A DNA stretch of 64,000 bases, taken from assembly GCA_030544235.1 (NCBI GenBank), contig CM060464.1, forward strand, positions 24,543,152-24,607,151. The letters run 5' to 3'. The notes under the pieces are model-generated. The model ran no database searches, was not told where the DNA came from, and saw nothing but the letters and a program-made list of their open reading frames with translations. Each line of letters opens with the position of its first letter. The first letter of the stretch is position 1. Shown in pieces: positions 23,352 through 36,438 of the stretch. This stretch comes from Lepturacanthus savala (taxonomy: Eukaryota > Chordata > Actinopteri > Scombriformes > Trichiuridae). Both the position numbers and the translations under genes were made by a program.

Positions 23352-23689
23352 CTGACCTTTTCTTCACCATCAAAAGACAGGTTAGTTAGTTTTACCCTAC
23401 TGATTATATGTTGTTGCTATACTACTTCTGCATATAGTAAAAACAAAAGGGAAATTATGCTTTTCATTTTCCTTTCCTTTTTTCCCTTTCATGGTACAAT
23501 GAGTTTTCTGTAAAAGAAAAAAAAAAAAAAACAGCTCAAACAGCATCATCAGTGTGTGCTCCAAAATTATTTTTATTTTTTTTACTTTGGTGCAACCTGG
23601 CAGAAACAAGTAACAAGTAGCCAACCAAATCAAGTCCTGCCAAATAAATTCTCGAGCTCCCTACATCTTGCTTGTATCTGTCTGTATTT
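23352..23689. other. Unrecognised AT-rich sequence
   Basis: Contains a run of A at 23514-23531. No feature supported. Confidence 0.35.
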
Positions 23690-24160
23690 GTGATCCCTCT
23701 CCTGTGTGTGTGTGTGGGTGTGTGTGTGTGTGTATGTGTGTGTGCTTTCTTTCAGGTAGAGGCGGGGCACAGCGGCGACGTCTGGCACACCTGCCTTCAA
23801 TCAGCTCATCACCTGCAGTATATTATCCTGGCTCTCCAACCACTCATCGCCAGATTGTTGTTTGCCAAGCTCCCGGCAAACTGTAGTGTCTGGTCCAAGT
23901 GCATTTGCCTTTTGCCACCTTGATTTTTCTTTTGTTCTGAGCCTCCTAGTAATTCTGTCTCTCATATTACCAGTCAGTGCTGCTGCTGTTCCGCCTCTGC
24001 CTCCTCGCCCCGGATCACCTCGGAACCCTGTACCAGATCCAGTCTCACCGCCCTGCTCCCTGCTGCAGCTTCACTACCACTAATAAACATTATTCACCTT
24101 GAACTGTTGTGTGTCTGTCTTTGTGTCTGCTCTGGGGTCCAGCCTAGTTGTGCTGTCACA
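23690..24160 (+). repeat. LTR-like dispersed repeat, copy 1
   Basis: The segment GGTAGAGGCGGGGCACAGCG ... CCTGCCTTCAATCAGCT ... CCTGCAGTATAT ... CGCCAGATTGTTGTTTGCCA is shared, in reverse orientation, with 57160-57392. This copy continues past that point through a pyrimidine-rich part, a possible polyadenylation signal AATAAA near 24082 and an end at GTGCTGTCACA (24150-24160). The pattern (short leader, Y-rich body, AATAAA, CA end) resembles a solo LTR of a fish retrotransposon (inference). It holds a (GT)n run at 23702-23744. Coding frames over it are not credible. Confidence 0.5.
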
Positions 24161-24465
24161 TTATGCCTTCGTGGAAACGCTACAATGTGCTCAAGAAAAA
24201 AGAAAATGCTACTAGAAGTCTTTTATTCCCTTTGCTATTAAGCTCTTAAACACAGACCATGCCTATTTTGAATTACTCTTATTTAAAGGACATGCTTAGG
24301 TAATTTTTCTTGTATCCTCTGAACCTTGTATCCAGTAGTGCAGTTGAGGTTATTTATTGCCTATGTTGTTGACTGCCTGTGTGTATAAATGTATGCTGTG
24401 AAGCTAAAAATGAATTTCTCCATGCGGGATGAATAAAATTGTCTGAACTGAACTGAGCTGGAATG
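24161..24465 (+). repeat. Possible LINE 3' end
   Basis: CTGTGTGTATAAATGTATGC ... AATGAATTTCTCCATGCGGG followed by ATGAATAAAATTGTCTGAAC, then short CTGAA repeats, is the form of the 3' end of Rex1/CR1-type LINEs in fish (AATTTCCCCATTGTGGGATTAATAAA type, from memory). No coding part is left. Confidence 0.4.
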
Positions 24466-24570
24466 AAAAATATGATTTCAGTGGAGAACCCGGGATAAAT
24501 ACAGTCTAGTGTAGGATAATCTCACTATTTAATCCAGCTCTGCACACACCTGTCCTTTCTGCGTATGCAC

Positions 24571-25243
24571 CAGGGGCGATTCTAGGATCAGAAGTTTAGG
24601 GGGTTGCTGAGGATCCAGAGACCAGATCAGACTGACCAGGCAAGATAAATTTCACTGTTTTTTATGTTGAAATGCAATTTTATTCCCACATTTATGAAAG
24701 AAAAGCATATTTTGGGGGGAAATAATAAATAATAAAATTAAAAATCGCATATGCATTAGGACAATGTGGGCACACTGGGTATTTTATTAGCATCACACGT
24801 TTGGCGTTCTACCATCTGCTGAAGGTAGGCAATGTGTTTTTACTATATTTTCTGCGTTTATAAAGGCCTACATTTATATTATGTAAGGGTTCACCGTTAA
24901 TTTCAGATGGAATATGCTGTGTGTTCGTTTTCTTTAAATTGGTGTGATGGTGCTATTTGACATACTTTTTTGCGCCAGTGGTCAGCAACAAAAAGGCTTG
25001 GTCAATGAACAACAGCGTCAATGAATAGAGGTGATAGCTTCAATTTGATAGTAACACAGTGCATTTCATTGTAAGTAACAGGACTGTCATAACAATGGAA
25101 CCATTAAATACTAAAAAGCTAATGACAAATAGCATTACACAGCACTGTTATCTTTTTTGGGCATTACTCCCAACACTGTGTACAATACCTTTATGTCAGC
25201 CAATTCTATTCCATGTTCTAGGTCACAATTTTCTTTTCTTTTG
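24571..25243. repeat. Fragment with a hAT-like left terminus
   Basis: CAGGGGCGATTCTAGGATCA at 24571-24590 resembles a hAT terminal repeat of fish genomes (pattern memory). A matching right end was not located, so the extent is unknown. The rest is AT-rich and unrecognised. Confidence 0.3.
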
Positions 25244-25543
25244 TCAGTTAGTCAGTCATCATCTATACCCGCTTATTCCTCATTAGGGTCGCAGGGGCCT
25301 GCTGCAGCCTATCCCAGTACATTATGGCGAGACATGGTCGCCAGCCTATTGTGGGGCACACACCATTCACTCACACATTAACACCTACGGGCAATTTAGA
25401 GTCTCCAATTAACCTGGGCATGTTTTTGGACTGTGGGAGGAAGCCGGAGTACCCGGTGAAAACCCGGTGAGAACATGCAAACTCCACACAGAAAGGAGGT
25501 CTTGAACCTGCAACCTTCTTGCTGTGAGGCAACAGTGCTGACC
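25244..25543 (-). mobile_element. SINE-like retroelement with (GACT)n tail, copy 6, minus
   Basis: Starts with the tail TCAGTTAGTCAGTCATCATC (minus-strand GACT units) and runs through the body to GCTGTGAGGCAACAGTGCTG. T-rich runs with CTTTTCTTTT lie on both sides and may be the target duplication, but low complexity makes this uncertain. The antisense Lys-rich frames come from the adjoining poly-T. Confidence 0.82.
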
Positions 25544-27879
25544 TTTTCTTTTTTTTTTTTTGTTTTTTTTTTTTTGGTACACACCTCAGTGCAAGTGTTT
25601 GTTCTTCCATGTGAATTAAAGTTTGAGACAGTACATCAATATCACAGGATTGACCTGTGCACCCAGATTAATACAAGCGAGAGTGAAGGGATGTGGTCTT
25701 TAATAAAAGGCTCTTGTTTAAAATGCTACAGTATTTATGGCCTGTTCAGAGTTACTTGTTAATATTTTCATTGTGTGTGTGTGTTACAAAGTTCAAATGC
25801 ATTGCTATATTGCTACCCATTTAACGAGACTGTCGCCCTGTCAACAATAAATTGTCTTCTGATTAGAAATGAATTTGAACTTGCAATCTGTGTGTGACTG
25901 TCCATAGCTGAATATATTACTGTGTGGCTTTTATATGCAGCATGTTAGTGTTGAAGTTTGCTGTCTGTTGTACTATAAAATGTTTGCTATTTAAATTATT
26001 ACAAAAATCATGCTGTGCAGCATTTAATGATGTCATTATATAGACTTTCTCTCAGTACCATAAGTCTGACACATACACACACACACATACAACAAACTTT
26101 ATGTGTTATTTCCCCATTCTAGGGTCATAAAAAAGAAGCAGCCAGAGAGGCGGATGAAACACAGAAAATCCAAATGTGTTGCTGCGCACAGCAAGCAATT
26201 ACAAAAAGCTCAAGTTCAGGGTGAGTTCAGGCCAAAATAATCAAACAAAACACCAAGCTTCTTAAAAGAAAACTACTTATTAAAAGTGCTAAGAAAAAGA
26301 AACAAAACTACACAGACTGGGCCTAATGCCCTCAATTGCCCTCAAAAAAAAGAGAGAATATTGAACAAACTAAAAGATAAATTGACACACTGGATCTACC
26401 AGGATCCACAAAATCCAAGGATTTTCAGGGTTCCAAACTAACACACAAGGCTTTCTGAACCACTGCAGTACACGCTACAGTCACAGATGGATTTTTTACA
26501 GAGAAAACACAATCACAGTATGAGAAGGGAAGATGCACCGGCATCACCAATTTACCCATTGTTCAATGAACAAAGGTTCTGCAGAAAGAGAACTCTTCAT
26601 TGAATGGAATGAATGAATAATTTAAGTAATTGATTCATTTTTAGTTCATTTATAGTTTATTATAGCAGATTATTTAACAAACAAACAATACAAATCTTAC
26701 AAAATTAAAGGAAAAATAATATCAAACAAATTGAGCTGAAAAAGCATAGGCTGAATCTAATGGCAACCTTACCAATGGCAGACGAAATCAACTAGTTTTC
26801 ATGAAATTTTCAATCATCTTCCTTCTGAGTATAGTTTCTGTGTATAGTTTTCCATGTCTTCAATTCATCGTTGAAGTTGTTCCATGAGATCAAACCTATT
26901 TTACAGAATTGACAAACAAAATATGGGACAAATAACACACAACACACACGTCTCTCAAATTGCCAGTGTAACCAAATGGGTAAAATAGATAAACCTTAAA
27001 AAGTAAAAATGTATGTATATGTATATTTGATATTCATGGGGTTTGGGGACAATAGTGCTCCTGAAAACATGGATTTTCTTCTTTCCCCGAGGAGATGCGT
27101 GTGTGCATTTTCATTGATTTTCTCTCTGTCTCTGCAGCTCTGGGCCTATTTTCTATTTGCATCACTTCTCTTTTCTCTCTTTTTTTTTCGATATGATCTA
27201 ACCAAGTTCCTTGTCTGTGTAGCCAGGTTCATACATATGTTGCCTCAATCATCTGTAAAGGATCCATGTTTCTGCTATTTTCATAGTCAGACAAGTTGAG
27301 TTTATTTTCTTTAGGGTTCCAGCTCGCTTGAAACAAATGATAGACACTCACCAACGAGCAGAAAATATTGAAGTCTTAGTGAAGTCTGAAATACAAGAAA
27401 AAGCTGGTTTTATTGAGTAAAACTTGTCGGTCTTGTAACCCTGTCATCAGCCCAGAAACTGTGTTTTTCCACCAAAAATCAGAGCTGTGCTCGTTATTGA
27501 ACGTGGATTGAAGGAAGCTCCCTGTGTCTTCTTATCATCTGTGGCTCCACGAATCCTCCCTGAAAAAAGCAGAATAAAAACAAGCGCATTACACAGTAAA
27601 TTAAATAGCCGTTTCCAGAAAATGTATTCAGAAAGAAAGTGTATTAAGTAATTTTGCTAAATGAAGTAATTTCAATTTGAAAAGATAAAAGTCCTTAGGA
27701 GAACAGAGAGAAATATACACACTGATGACTAATTGGTAATCTCCAAAGTACCTCAAAGCTACACATCATTGATTCTGTATGTAAGCATGTGCAGTTTTAC
27801 TGGAGGGACGAGCAGCCAGCATGTCTGTGTGTGTGTGTTTGATTTTGGCTTTATGTGTGTTTAATTTTACATAGTCTCC
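25544..27879. other. AT-rich sequence, nothing recognised
   Basis: About 2.3 kb. A patch at 26120-26480 looks like worn repeat sequence but could not be assigned. No gene was recognised. Confidence 0.35.
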
Positions 27880-27915
27880 GCACACACACGTACACACACA
27901 CACACACACACACAC
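27880..27915. repeat. (CA)n microsatellite
   Basis: Interrupted CA repeats. Confidence 0.85.
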
Positions 27916-28660
27916 CTGTGTCAATAAGGGAAAGCCCAGATGTAGATGAAAAAGGTTTTTCCCAGCATGCTCCTGAGTATACTGAGCTCAAAACTGACCT
28001 GCATTAGCTTCATTCACATTGAATAGTTTGTTTTCATGAGTCATGATGATGTCCCTCTGGCAGGTAGTTGCACATATTTACAAATTAGCTTGGAGTGCCG
28101 ACTGGTATGTTGTGGAAAAAAAAGAAGTTCAGCCTTGGTCGGTGCATGAACAAAGCGATGAGTCCAGAAGTGCCTTTTTCTCTTTATTATAACATCACGT
28201 GAACAGGTTGTGGCATGATGAGAGAGCGGAAGTGCAATGCAATGATTAGATGAAGAAAACTGCCTTTTATACTCTGTCACATACACACACATAGAAAGCT
28301 GGTCAACTTCATGGCTGTTTACAAGACTGTTTTCAGAGACCCCTGAAAGACAATAGTTCTACTAAGTCAGCCCTAACTTAACTATCTGAACATCCTGAGA
28401 GTTTTTGGTGGTCATTCTCGGACAATAGGTGAAATGCTCTTTCCTGTTCAGCTGGGGTATCTGGTGTGAAAGATAAGGAAACTGGCGTTCACAGAATCTG
28501 GCCTAGTCTTGCTTAGGTCATCATGTTACTAAGGCACAGCAAAACAATAGGAATATATGTATTCTCCAATACAAAAACAAATTTTGAACAATAAAGCTTC
28601 AGATAATTAATTTTCCATTACAGGTACAATGATGGATAATTCAGGACATTCTAGGAAGTG
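27916..28660. other. Unrecognised sequence
   Basis: No supported feature. Confidence 0.35.
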
Positions 28661-28664
28661 TGTG

Positions 28665-28670
28665 TATATA

Positions 28671-28750
<80 letters not shown>

Positions 28751-28751
28751 C
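28665..28751. repeat. (TA)n microsatellite
   Basis: About 87 bases of TA repeats. It directly adjoins the dispersed repeat at 28759-28955. The Tyr-Ile frames are artefacts. Confidence 0.97.
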
Positions 28752-28758
28752 AATTTAG

Positions 28759-28955
28759 TGTTTTCCATGAAAAGTCACACTTTTATTTTGCCTTCTGTCG
28801 CAATAAGAAAACACATTGTACCATTAGAACACTGGAGTGATAGTGGCTGGAAATGGGCCACTATACACCTAAACCATATTGCACCAAAAACCAGACTTTG
28901 CAGCTAGAATAGTCATTTACAACATTAGTAATGTGTAGAGTCCATTTCTGATTAG
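28759..28955 (+). repeat. Uncharacterised dispersed repeat, copy A
   Basis: Shares blocks in order with the minus strand of 50797-51104: GTTTTCCATGAAAAGTCA, AAACACATTGTACCATTAGA followed by ACAC, ATGGGCC, CTATACA, ATATTGCACCAAAAAC, GCAGCTAGAATAGTCATTTA and CATTTCTGATT. Each copy has a simple-sequence tract immediately outside the GTTTTCCATG end. No coding capacity. I do not recognise the family. Confidence 0.75.
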
Positions 28956-30604
28956 TTTAAAGTTGACTTCATTGAAAAATACAGTGCTTTTCTTTCTAAA
29001 ATAAAGTTTCAATTCAAGTCAATATGTCAATATGGAAGACAAAAAATCTCAATAAATGTATGAAAACTTAATGGTAGTAGGCTAATATTTGGAAAGAATT
29101 GCAATGCAGAACAAATGATTTTATGTTCCAAAACTTCCATGTAATAATGTTTTGGTCAAAAACATTCAAAGTGGCCAAAACATTATGTTTTTCCCAGCTC
29201 CCAGTTTTGAACCACGGCTCAGAATTACAATTCAATTACCTCACCAAACTAGGTACAAGAATATCTCTGGACCAAGCTGGAAAAAAAAGAGTTACTAGTT
29301 ACGATTTTTGTTATATTCCAAGACAACCTCTATTTCAGACATTCTAGGAGTTTTATAGAAGATGGGACTACCTTGCATACAGGAAAATGACATTAAGTGA
29401 ATACCCAAGCAGTAAAGGTGACACAGGGGAGCGTGACTCGGTGGAGTGTGACGAAACAACGCTGTGTGACACCATGAGTATGAGACCAGGCTGCTCACAC
29501 CCACACTCAGCTCAGTGCCACAGGTCAGCAGAGCACCCTGAGCTCACCTTTCAGCCTCCCTTCTTGTTGTGTGATGTATCTGTCTGCAGCATCCGTGGTT
29601 TTACCTCTTAAGATAAAGCTTCAAGGCCCAACACACATCATCACACATTCTTATGCATGCGCACACACTCTCACACACACACACACACCGCTGACTGTAC
29701 CGTAAGCTGGGTCACGGCCCTCAAATCTCGGCATTAAAGGGAGCGTTTGACAAGCGGCATTAGCCATCCCTTTGTGGATCAAGGCGACGCTAAGCGGGAT
29801 GGATTCAAATGAAATCGCCGCCCCTGTCTCTCTACTCCTCCCTCCTCCCCTGTTGTTATCAGCCCTCTGACTTCCCCTCCTTATCCTGGCCCTCTCTCTA
29901 AAATCAACTTTTCATCCTTCCTTTTTCACCATCTGTACTATCCGCGGTGCACTCTGTTGTCACCCTCCCTCAACACGAATGGTTCTATGTACAGCTGCTG
30001 CAATCACGGCCCATTTTCATTGTGTGTGTGTGCATGCACATCTTTGTGCATTTTTGCTTTAGCAACCGTCCCTGTCAAAAGCAAAATCAATGCTGTAAAA
30101 AGTGCCTGGTGGCGCCCTGGCTTTCTTACACCTCTCTCCGGTGGTTTTACATCATGTAAGCCACAAGGACAGTCAAAGGCATCCCCGGATTTGAAAGCAG
30201 CATGCTAACACACTGATGTCCTAATCTGCTTCTGTCTTCCCTTATGTGTATGATTGCTTTTGTTTGTGTCACACGTATCCAGGAGAGCCCTTTTTTTTCT
30301 CATTTTCGCAGGTTATTTCCATTCATTTTAAGCCAACGATCGTCTCTGTTCCGCCGCGATTGTTTTGAAGGGTGCCTCGTCTTTGATTTGGCTTAAGAAG
30401 TCGCCTTTTGAACCCCCTCCCCCGTTTTCCAGAGGAGATTTTCAATGCACACAGAACGCTTTTGATTCCAAAACATTAAAGGCCACGTTGCAACAGATAG
30501 AATGTGATCCACTTCACCAGCTGCTTCTGGGAACCTAGAACCACAACTGTTTGTTTGAAAAAAATACAATAGAATACTACATGACAGGAGGAAGCTCCCA
30601 TTTT
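28956..30604. other. Mostly single-copy-looking sequence
   Basis: 29400-30500 is more GC-balanced than most of the window, with few simple repeats and no worn transposon features. It might include conserved non-coding DNA, but that cannot be tested here. Open frames are short and without motifs. Confidence 0.3.
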
Positions 30605-30700
30605 AAAATCAAAGTCAATTCAAATCAAGTTGGTTTTATTCATCACACCAGAAGTTGTCTCAGGGCACTTTTCATAGAGCAGCAGATACAATATGCCCCC
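30605..30700 (-). repeat. LINE 3' tail, minus orientation
   Basis: On the minus strand: GAAAAGTGCCCTGAGACAAC, then GATGAATAAAACCAACTTGA and TTTGAATTGACTTTGATTTT. This closely follows the GTGCC..GAGACAACTTCTG..AATAAA(ATTGA)n tails of fish LINEs (family knowledge). Confidence 0.55.
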
Positions 30701-32346
30701 CCCATGAGCAATATATTGTAGATATGAGATATTGGAGAAGTGGATACAGACATATCAAATAATAACAGCATTTCATAGACGGTACTTAACTGGTAGCCAA
30801 TTGTCATTGCTCCTTTTCAGAACTATAAGAAAAAACTCTTTAATATATCAACTTTTTGGTCGGACCTTCATTATATTATATTTACAGGGGGCAAGTTTGA
30901 TTATTTGGTCCAGGCAATATAATTGTATTAATTGAAATGGTCCACTTTCTCACCTACGAACCAAGATTGATCTGACTGACGTTTTGTCAAAGGTTATCTT
31001 CCAGTAGAAATAGGTGCCAATTCTGACTCACTATTTGCACATTGCTACTTGCTCTAAAGATGCATAGCACATCATTTCATTGCGATGGATAAGAAATATG
31101 GGACACATTGTTCCAAAGACCCACAAGGTTATGAAATGAAATAATTAGTGTCCCTTCATTTGGATCCAAGTTTGCGTTCTCACCAGAGGGGCTGGACCAA
31201 AGTTTGTCATACTGTATATATTTTTAACTTAATATTGTGTATTATTCTAAAAGGCTAAATGCTAAATATATAAGCTAATAAGCTTTTCCTGTCATCTTCG
31301 AGTTCGGGAGGGAGTTTGTATCGTGTCTGTATCCACTGCAAATTCCTCCCTGCATGGACTTTTTGCTCTAAAATATCATTGTGAATTCTCATTTGCTCCT
31401 GCTATAATTATCACAGCCTCTAGATGATGTGTATCCACTGTTACTTGAATGTAGAAATTTGTTGTATTGGGGAACTGGATGAAACAGCTGGTGTTTTTTG
31501 CTGGAAGGACATTTACAAATTAGTATATTATCCTAAAGACTAGAATTATTTGTTGCTCAGATGTTGGGAGAGCTTCCCCATAGAGCAAAATCAAATCTAA
31601 CCATGTAACCATTAGCTATAATCTTTTTTATGTGCCTTTAAAGGAATTGGTTTTATTCATGCAGGGATATTAACTGCATCAATGCATCAATGACCAGCTC
31701 ACAATTTAGCACGTCCAGTCAGGATGGATGGATCCCTCAGCTGATTACATGGTTAAAATACTAATAGTAGGTGCTCCCTGGGGGCCGATAAGGAATATAA
31801 TGTGTTAAGCATGAAACATACTTTTCAAGGCCTGAGTCCAGCTGTGCATTCATCTTCTCTCTCTATGAGCAGGAAAATGAAGACTGGTTAGGATCGTTTC
31901 TTCATGAATTTGAATCAACGAAGAATGAAGAAACACCCTATATTCTTCATATGCTATTTGTTGTAAGAATTACAGAAATAACTATTCATGTCAAAGGTGT
32001 CAAAGTAGAATATTGTCATTGGAAATAATGCCCAGACAGTTATATTCCAGTCTAATTGTATTTGCTCATGTTAAAATTCTTCAGAGTTGTGGAAAATCCT
32101 TGGAAAGAGCAAAAAGACATCATAAAACTTCCACAAAAGTCCATTTCTGAAGCAGGCAGAGTTAAGATCTTCTTGCCCCTGTTAACCTGGCGGTCATCCC
32201 ATACAGCGACCCCCAAACGTGATGCTATCAGCTCTATGCAAAATATGCAATTAAATAACAAACAGCCTGCTTTTGAATAGAAAATATGACTAAAGAGGCA
32301 GATACAAGCTTTTCCCCCATCTGCCTCTTTTACAATCTCACCTTCT
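30701..32346. other. AT-rich sequence, nothing recognised
   Basis: No gene, RNA or repeat family recognised. Confidence 0.4.
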
Positions 32347-32384
<38 letters not shown>

Positions 32385-32396
32385 GTGTGCATGTGT
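32347..32396. repeat. (GT)n microsatellite
   Basis: Interrupted GT repeats of about 50 bases. The minus-strand frame of 138 codons over it is a shadow. Confidence 0.95.
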
Positions 32397-33110
32397 TTGA
32401 GGTGAAAAGCGCTCATTTGAATCAGCGAGCTGAATATTTATTAGCTTGTGAGCTAACACACTAAGCATTAATTGGTCCTTGGCTGGCTGCCATGTTATAT
32501 GCCTTTTGTTGCTTCCTGATTTTCAACATCTGAAAATATTTTAATATATATGGTTAAAATTTTCTCCTCCAGGATCTTTTAGATGTGCTGGTCATTGTCA
32601 TTTGATGTTAATATGATGTTAGACGGGAGCCCTCCCTTAGCTGTCACCAACATCCATCTTTTACTTTCAGGTTGTCTTTTAGGAGGATAGAAAACACACA
32701 AATCAGACTGTAAGCAATGAGAAATTGGGGTGAACTGAGCTTCCATTGTTAGAATGATCTCTCTGATATAGCTGAATTTCCCATGTAACATTGAAGCAGA
32801 CACAGGAAACAGACACTTCTACAGGATTAGAAGTAGCCAGTTCTTACAGTTATACTTAAAGTTTAATGGAGAAGAGAAGGTGACATCTTCACTGTTACTC
32901 ACTCTTCCTCCATCAGTTCACACACAACATCTGAGCTAAATAGGGTGTTGAAAACTCTATTTTAATTGGGAAAAATAATTTACATACCATAGAATTGTTA
33001 TGCATTTTACTCTGTCAAACATCTGTGTTTTAATTAAATCTCCTGCCTCTGTGATGCATCTCTTATATGTTCATTTGTATAATTTCTGTTTGGTCATCTT
33101 TTCCCTTTTA
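32397..33110. other. Unrecognised sequence
   Basis: Nothing supported. Confidence 0.35.
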
Positions 33111-33600
<490 letters not shown>

Positions 33601-33736
33601 ACAGCCAAATAAACCTGGTATTCCAGAAAGAAGGTTCAAAATATTTTGAGTTTATACTTCAACTCTGAGTTGACTTACTCTGAGATGGGTATTTGGTTCC
33701 AATGGATTCAATGGAGCACCGATACCATAAGAAAAC

Positions 33737-34000
33737 ATGGCAACAAACATGACTGCAACTGGCGTTATTAATGCAGCCTACGGAGAGTATCAACACATAT
33801 TTCGCCATAAAAGTAACATTGCTGCAGCAGCAAAGCAGAGAGAGGTGGCAGCATGGGAGAAAACTGCTATAAGTTTGAATGGACTATTCCACTGAGCAGC
33901 AAGTTCATAGACTATAGTAGGAATATGAATAGGAATAAAATCTGGGAGAGGAGAAGCTGGAAGCAAATAAAAATGAAATATAAAAACATAATCCAAAAGG
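33737..34000 (+). pseudogene. Remnant of Harbinger Myb/SANT-like DNA-binding protein gene
   Basis: From ATG 33737 the frame reads INAAYGEYQHIFRHKSNIAA and then AAKQREVAAWEKTAISLNGL, stopping at TGA 33893-33895 after 52 codons. A shifted frame then gives WKQIKMKYKNIIQKG, followed by GTAAGG at 34001, a plausible splice donor. Helices of the type YxEYxHIIKKKSNTAA..REAAWxxIADxLN and WxQxKxKYKNIxQ are characteristic of the Myb-like accessory protein of Harbinger transposons, which binds the element ends and aids nuclear import of the transposase (family knowledge). The internal stop and frameshift show it is dead. Confidence 0.65.
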
Positions 34001-34509
34001 GTAAGGCATGTTTTGATAGGCTATGATTGCAACTCACTTTGATTTAATTGACATAGTCTCTTAAACAAATAAATATTCATTATGAAGTAAATATTAATTC
34101 TGTGGTTACTTCAAATAGTAATTTAAACCGCTAATAAGTAAAATGTTGGTGTAACTCTTCTCCTCACAGTAACACTTCATACAATGTTTACACATTTTTA
34201 TTTTATATCTATTAAGGTCATTTAAATTGTGACAACGTGAGGACAAACATTCAATAATGTATTCATTTAAAAAATTCAGCCAATAGAAAGAAGGCAGAAG
34301 TCTGCAAAACAGGCTTATATAGCCTAATTTTTAATATATATACTCAATATATTCACCCAGATTATACCAGTTTATGAAAATTTGCAACGTTTAAACAGAT
34401 ATTCCTCTAGAAATAATTGACAGGATATCCAGTCTCGGTCTGAAGATTATCTCATGACATAAAGTGTTTCTAATAATTTGAGCTTCGATGTCAATCAGAT
34501 TGAGAATTA

Positions 34510-36438
34510 ATGGACAATACATGTGGGATGAGACAGGTAGAAACTCATGGAAAAACTAATCTTCAGGTGCATTATGACATCTATAAAGAGAAACTTAGGC
34601 TTTATAATCTTGAATTGAGAAAAGCAAGGCAGTCCTTTTTCTCTGACATTATCTCCAAAAACAAAAATAATTCACATACTCTGTTTGCTACTGTCGATAG
34701 GCTAACAAACCCCCCTGTGTCAGTAGCCCCTGAACTTGTATCCACCAGAGCCTGCAATGAGTTTGCCTCCTTCTTCACTGACAAAATTTTCAAAATTAGA
34801 CAAGCAGTCACCTCCTCCATGCCAGGTACAGGATATGTGTCGTCCCAGTGTGAACTCAAAATCAGTTGTGATGGCATGACAAAATTTAATCCAATCAACC
34901 ATAAAAATCTGGAGGACATTATACAACATCTGAAATCCTCCTCTTGCTGTCTGGATATTCTGCCAACAAGCTTTTTTAAAAAAGTTTCTACCTGTATGAC
35001 CTCAGATCTCCTGCACATTGTAAACACGTCACTTGTGTCAGGTGTGTTCCCACAGGCCCTAAAAACTGCAGTCATCAAGCCACTGCTAAAAAAGAACAAT
35101 CTGGACAACACAGTAATGAATAACTACAGGCCCATATCAAACCTTCCGTTCTTAAGTAAAATAATTGAAAAAGCAGTTTTTAGACAGCTGACTAACTATA
35201 TGACACTGAACAACTGTTTTGATGTCTTCCAGTCAGGTTTCCGACCCCACCACAGCACTGAGACTGCTCTAGTTAAGGTCTGTAATGACATCCGCATAAA
35301 CACAGACAATGGCAAAATTTCAGTCTTAGTATTACTGGATCTCAGTGCGGCATTTGACACGGTTGACCACAACATATTATTACACCGACTGGAGAACTGG
35401 GTGGGACTTACTGGCACAGCACTAAAATGGGTTGAATCCTACTTAAAGGACAGAGACTACTTTGTGTCTATAGGCAACTACACATCTGAACATATAGACA
35501 TAAGCTGTGGGGTCCCCCAAGGTTCAATTCTGGGGCCTCTACTATTCAACATTTACATGCTCCCACTCGCTAAGATTATGAAAGAAAATAAAATAAGTTA
35601 CCATAATTATGCAGATGACACACAAATTTACATCAGTATATCACCAGGAGATCATAATCCAATACAAACACTGAGTAAATGCATTGAACAAATTAATGAT
35701 TGGATGTGCCAGAACTTTCTCCAATTAAACAAAGATAAAACTGAGGTAATTGTTTTTGGAGCCAAGGCAGAACGATTGAAAGTCAGCGCTCATCTTCAAT
35801 CAGCAATGTTAAAGCCTACAAACCAAGCTAGAAATCTGGGTGTAGTTATGGACTCAGACTTGAATTTCAATAGTCACATAAAAAACGTTACAAAGTCAGC
35901 CTACTACCACCTGAAGAATATATCAAGGATTAAAGGTCTTATGTCTCAGCAAGATTTGGAAAAGCTTGTCCATGCTTTTATCTTCAGTAGACTAGACTAC
36001 TGCAACGGGGTCTTTACAGGCTTCTCTAAAAAGTCAATCAGACAGCTGCAGCTGATTCAAAATGCTGCCGCTCGAGTCCTGACTAGGACTAAAAAAGTAG
36101 ACCATATCAGTCCAGTTCTAAGGTCCTTGCACTGGCTTCCTGTCTGCCAAAGAATTCACTTTAAAATACTCTTACTGGTTTATAAAGCCCTGAATGGTCT
36201 AGGGCCTAGGTATATTGCAGATCTGCTGATCCCTTATGAACCATCCAGACCTCTTAGATCATCTGGATCAGGCCTGCTCTCTGTTCCTAGAGTCAGAACT
36301 AAACATGGAGAAGCAGCGTTCAGTTTCTATGCCCCACAGATCTGGAACAAACTCCCAGAGACCTGCAGGTCTGCCACAACTCTCACTGCTTTTAAATCAC
36401 AGTTGAAGACTTTTCTGTTCAATGCTGCCTCCTGCTAA
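34510..36438 (+). CDS. L2-type LINE reverse transcriptase, 642 aa, 5'-truncated ORF2
   Basis: The frame is intact for 642 codons but lacks the N-terminal endonuclease. True element similarity appears to start within the first dozen codons, so the ATG is fortuitous. Visible RT motifs: YRPIS near residue 206, QSGFRPHHSTETAL near 241-254, the catalytic aspartate of motif A in LDLSAAFDTVDH (276-287), GVPQGSILGPLLF (334-346), YADD (367-370) and LNKDKTEV (406-413). The C-terminal part keeps the conserved SRLDYCNG, LHWLPVCQRI and APQIWNKLP blocks. Family function: target-primed reverse transcription of the LINE RNA (and possibly SINE RNAs) in the nucleus. Without endonuclease it could not act alone. 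The absence of any stop over 1.9 kb suggests a young insertion. The antisense frames are shadows. Confidence 0.9.
   Translation: MDNTCGMRQVETHGKTNLQVHYDIYKEKLRLYNLELRKARQSFFSDIISKNKNNSHTLFATVDRLTNPPVSVAPELVSTRACNEFASFFTDKIFKIRQAVTSSMPGTGYVSSQCELKISCDGMTKFNPINHKNLEDIIQHLKSSSCCLDILPTSFFKKVSTCMTSDLLHIVNTSLVSGVFPQALKTAVIKPLLKKNNLDNTVMNNYRPISNLPFLSKIIEKAVFRQLTNYMTLNNCFDVFQSGFRPHHSTETALVKVCNDIRINTDNGKISVLVLLDLSAAFDTVDHNILLHRLENWVGLTGTALKWVESYLKDRDYFVSIGNYTSEHIDISCGVPQGSILGPLLFNIYMLPLAKIMKENKISYHNYADDTQIYISISPGDHNPIQTLSKCIEQINDWMCQNFLQLNKDKTEVIVFGAKAERLKVSAHLQSAMLKPTNQARNLGVVMDSDLNFNSHIKNVTKSAYYHLKNISRIKGLMSQQDLEKLVHAFIFSRLDYCNGVFTGFSKKSIRQLQLIQNAAARVLTRTKKVDHISPVLRSLHWLPVCQRIHFKILLLVYKALNGLGPRYIADLLIPYEPSRPLRSSGSGLLSVPRVRTKHGEAAFSFYAPQIWNKLPETCRSATTLTAFKSQLKTFLFNAASC

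Noticed and set aside
24571..24590. Complete hAT element starting with CAGGGGCGATTC
   Set aside because: No inverted partner or octamer duplication could be found, so only a fragment is reported.
32052..32468. 138-codon minus-strand frame
   Set aside because: Half of it is a (GT)n microsatellite translation.
34602..35111. Minus-strand 169-codon frame
   Set aside because: Antisense to the L2 reverse-transcriptase frame.
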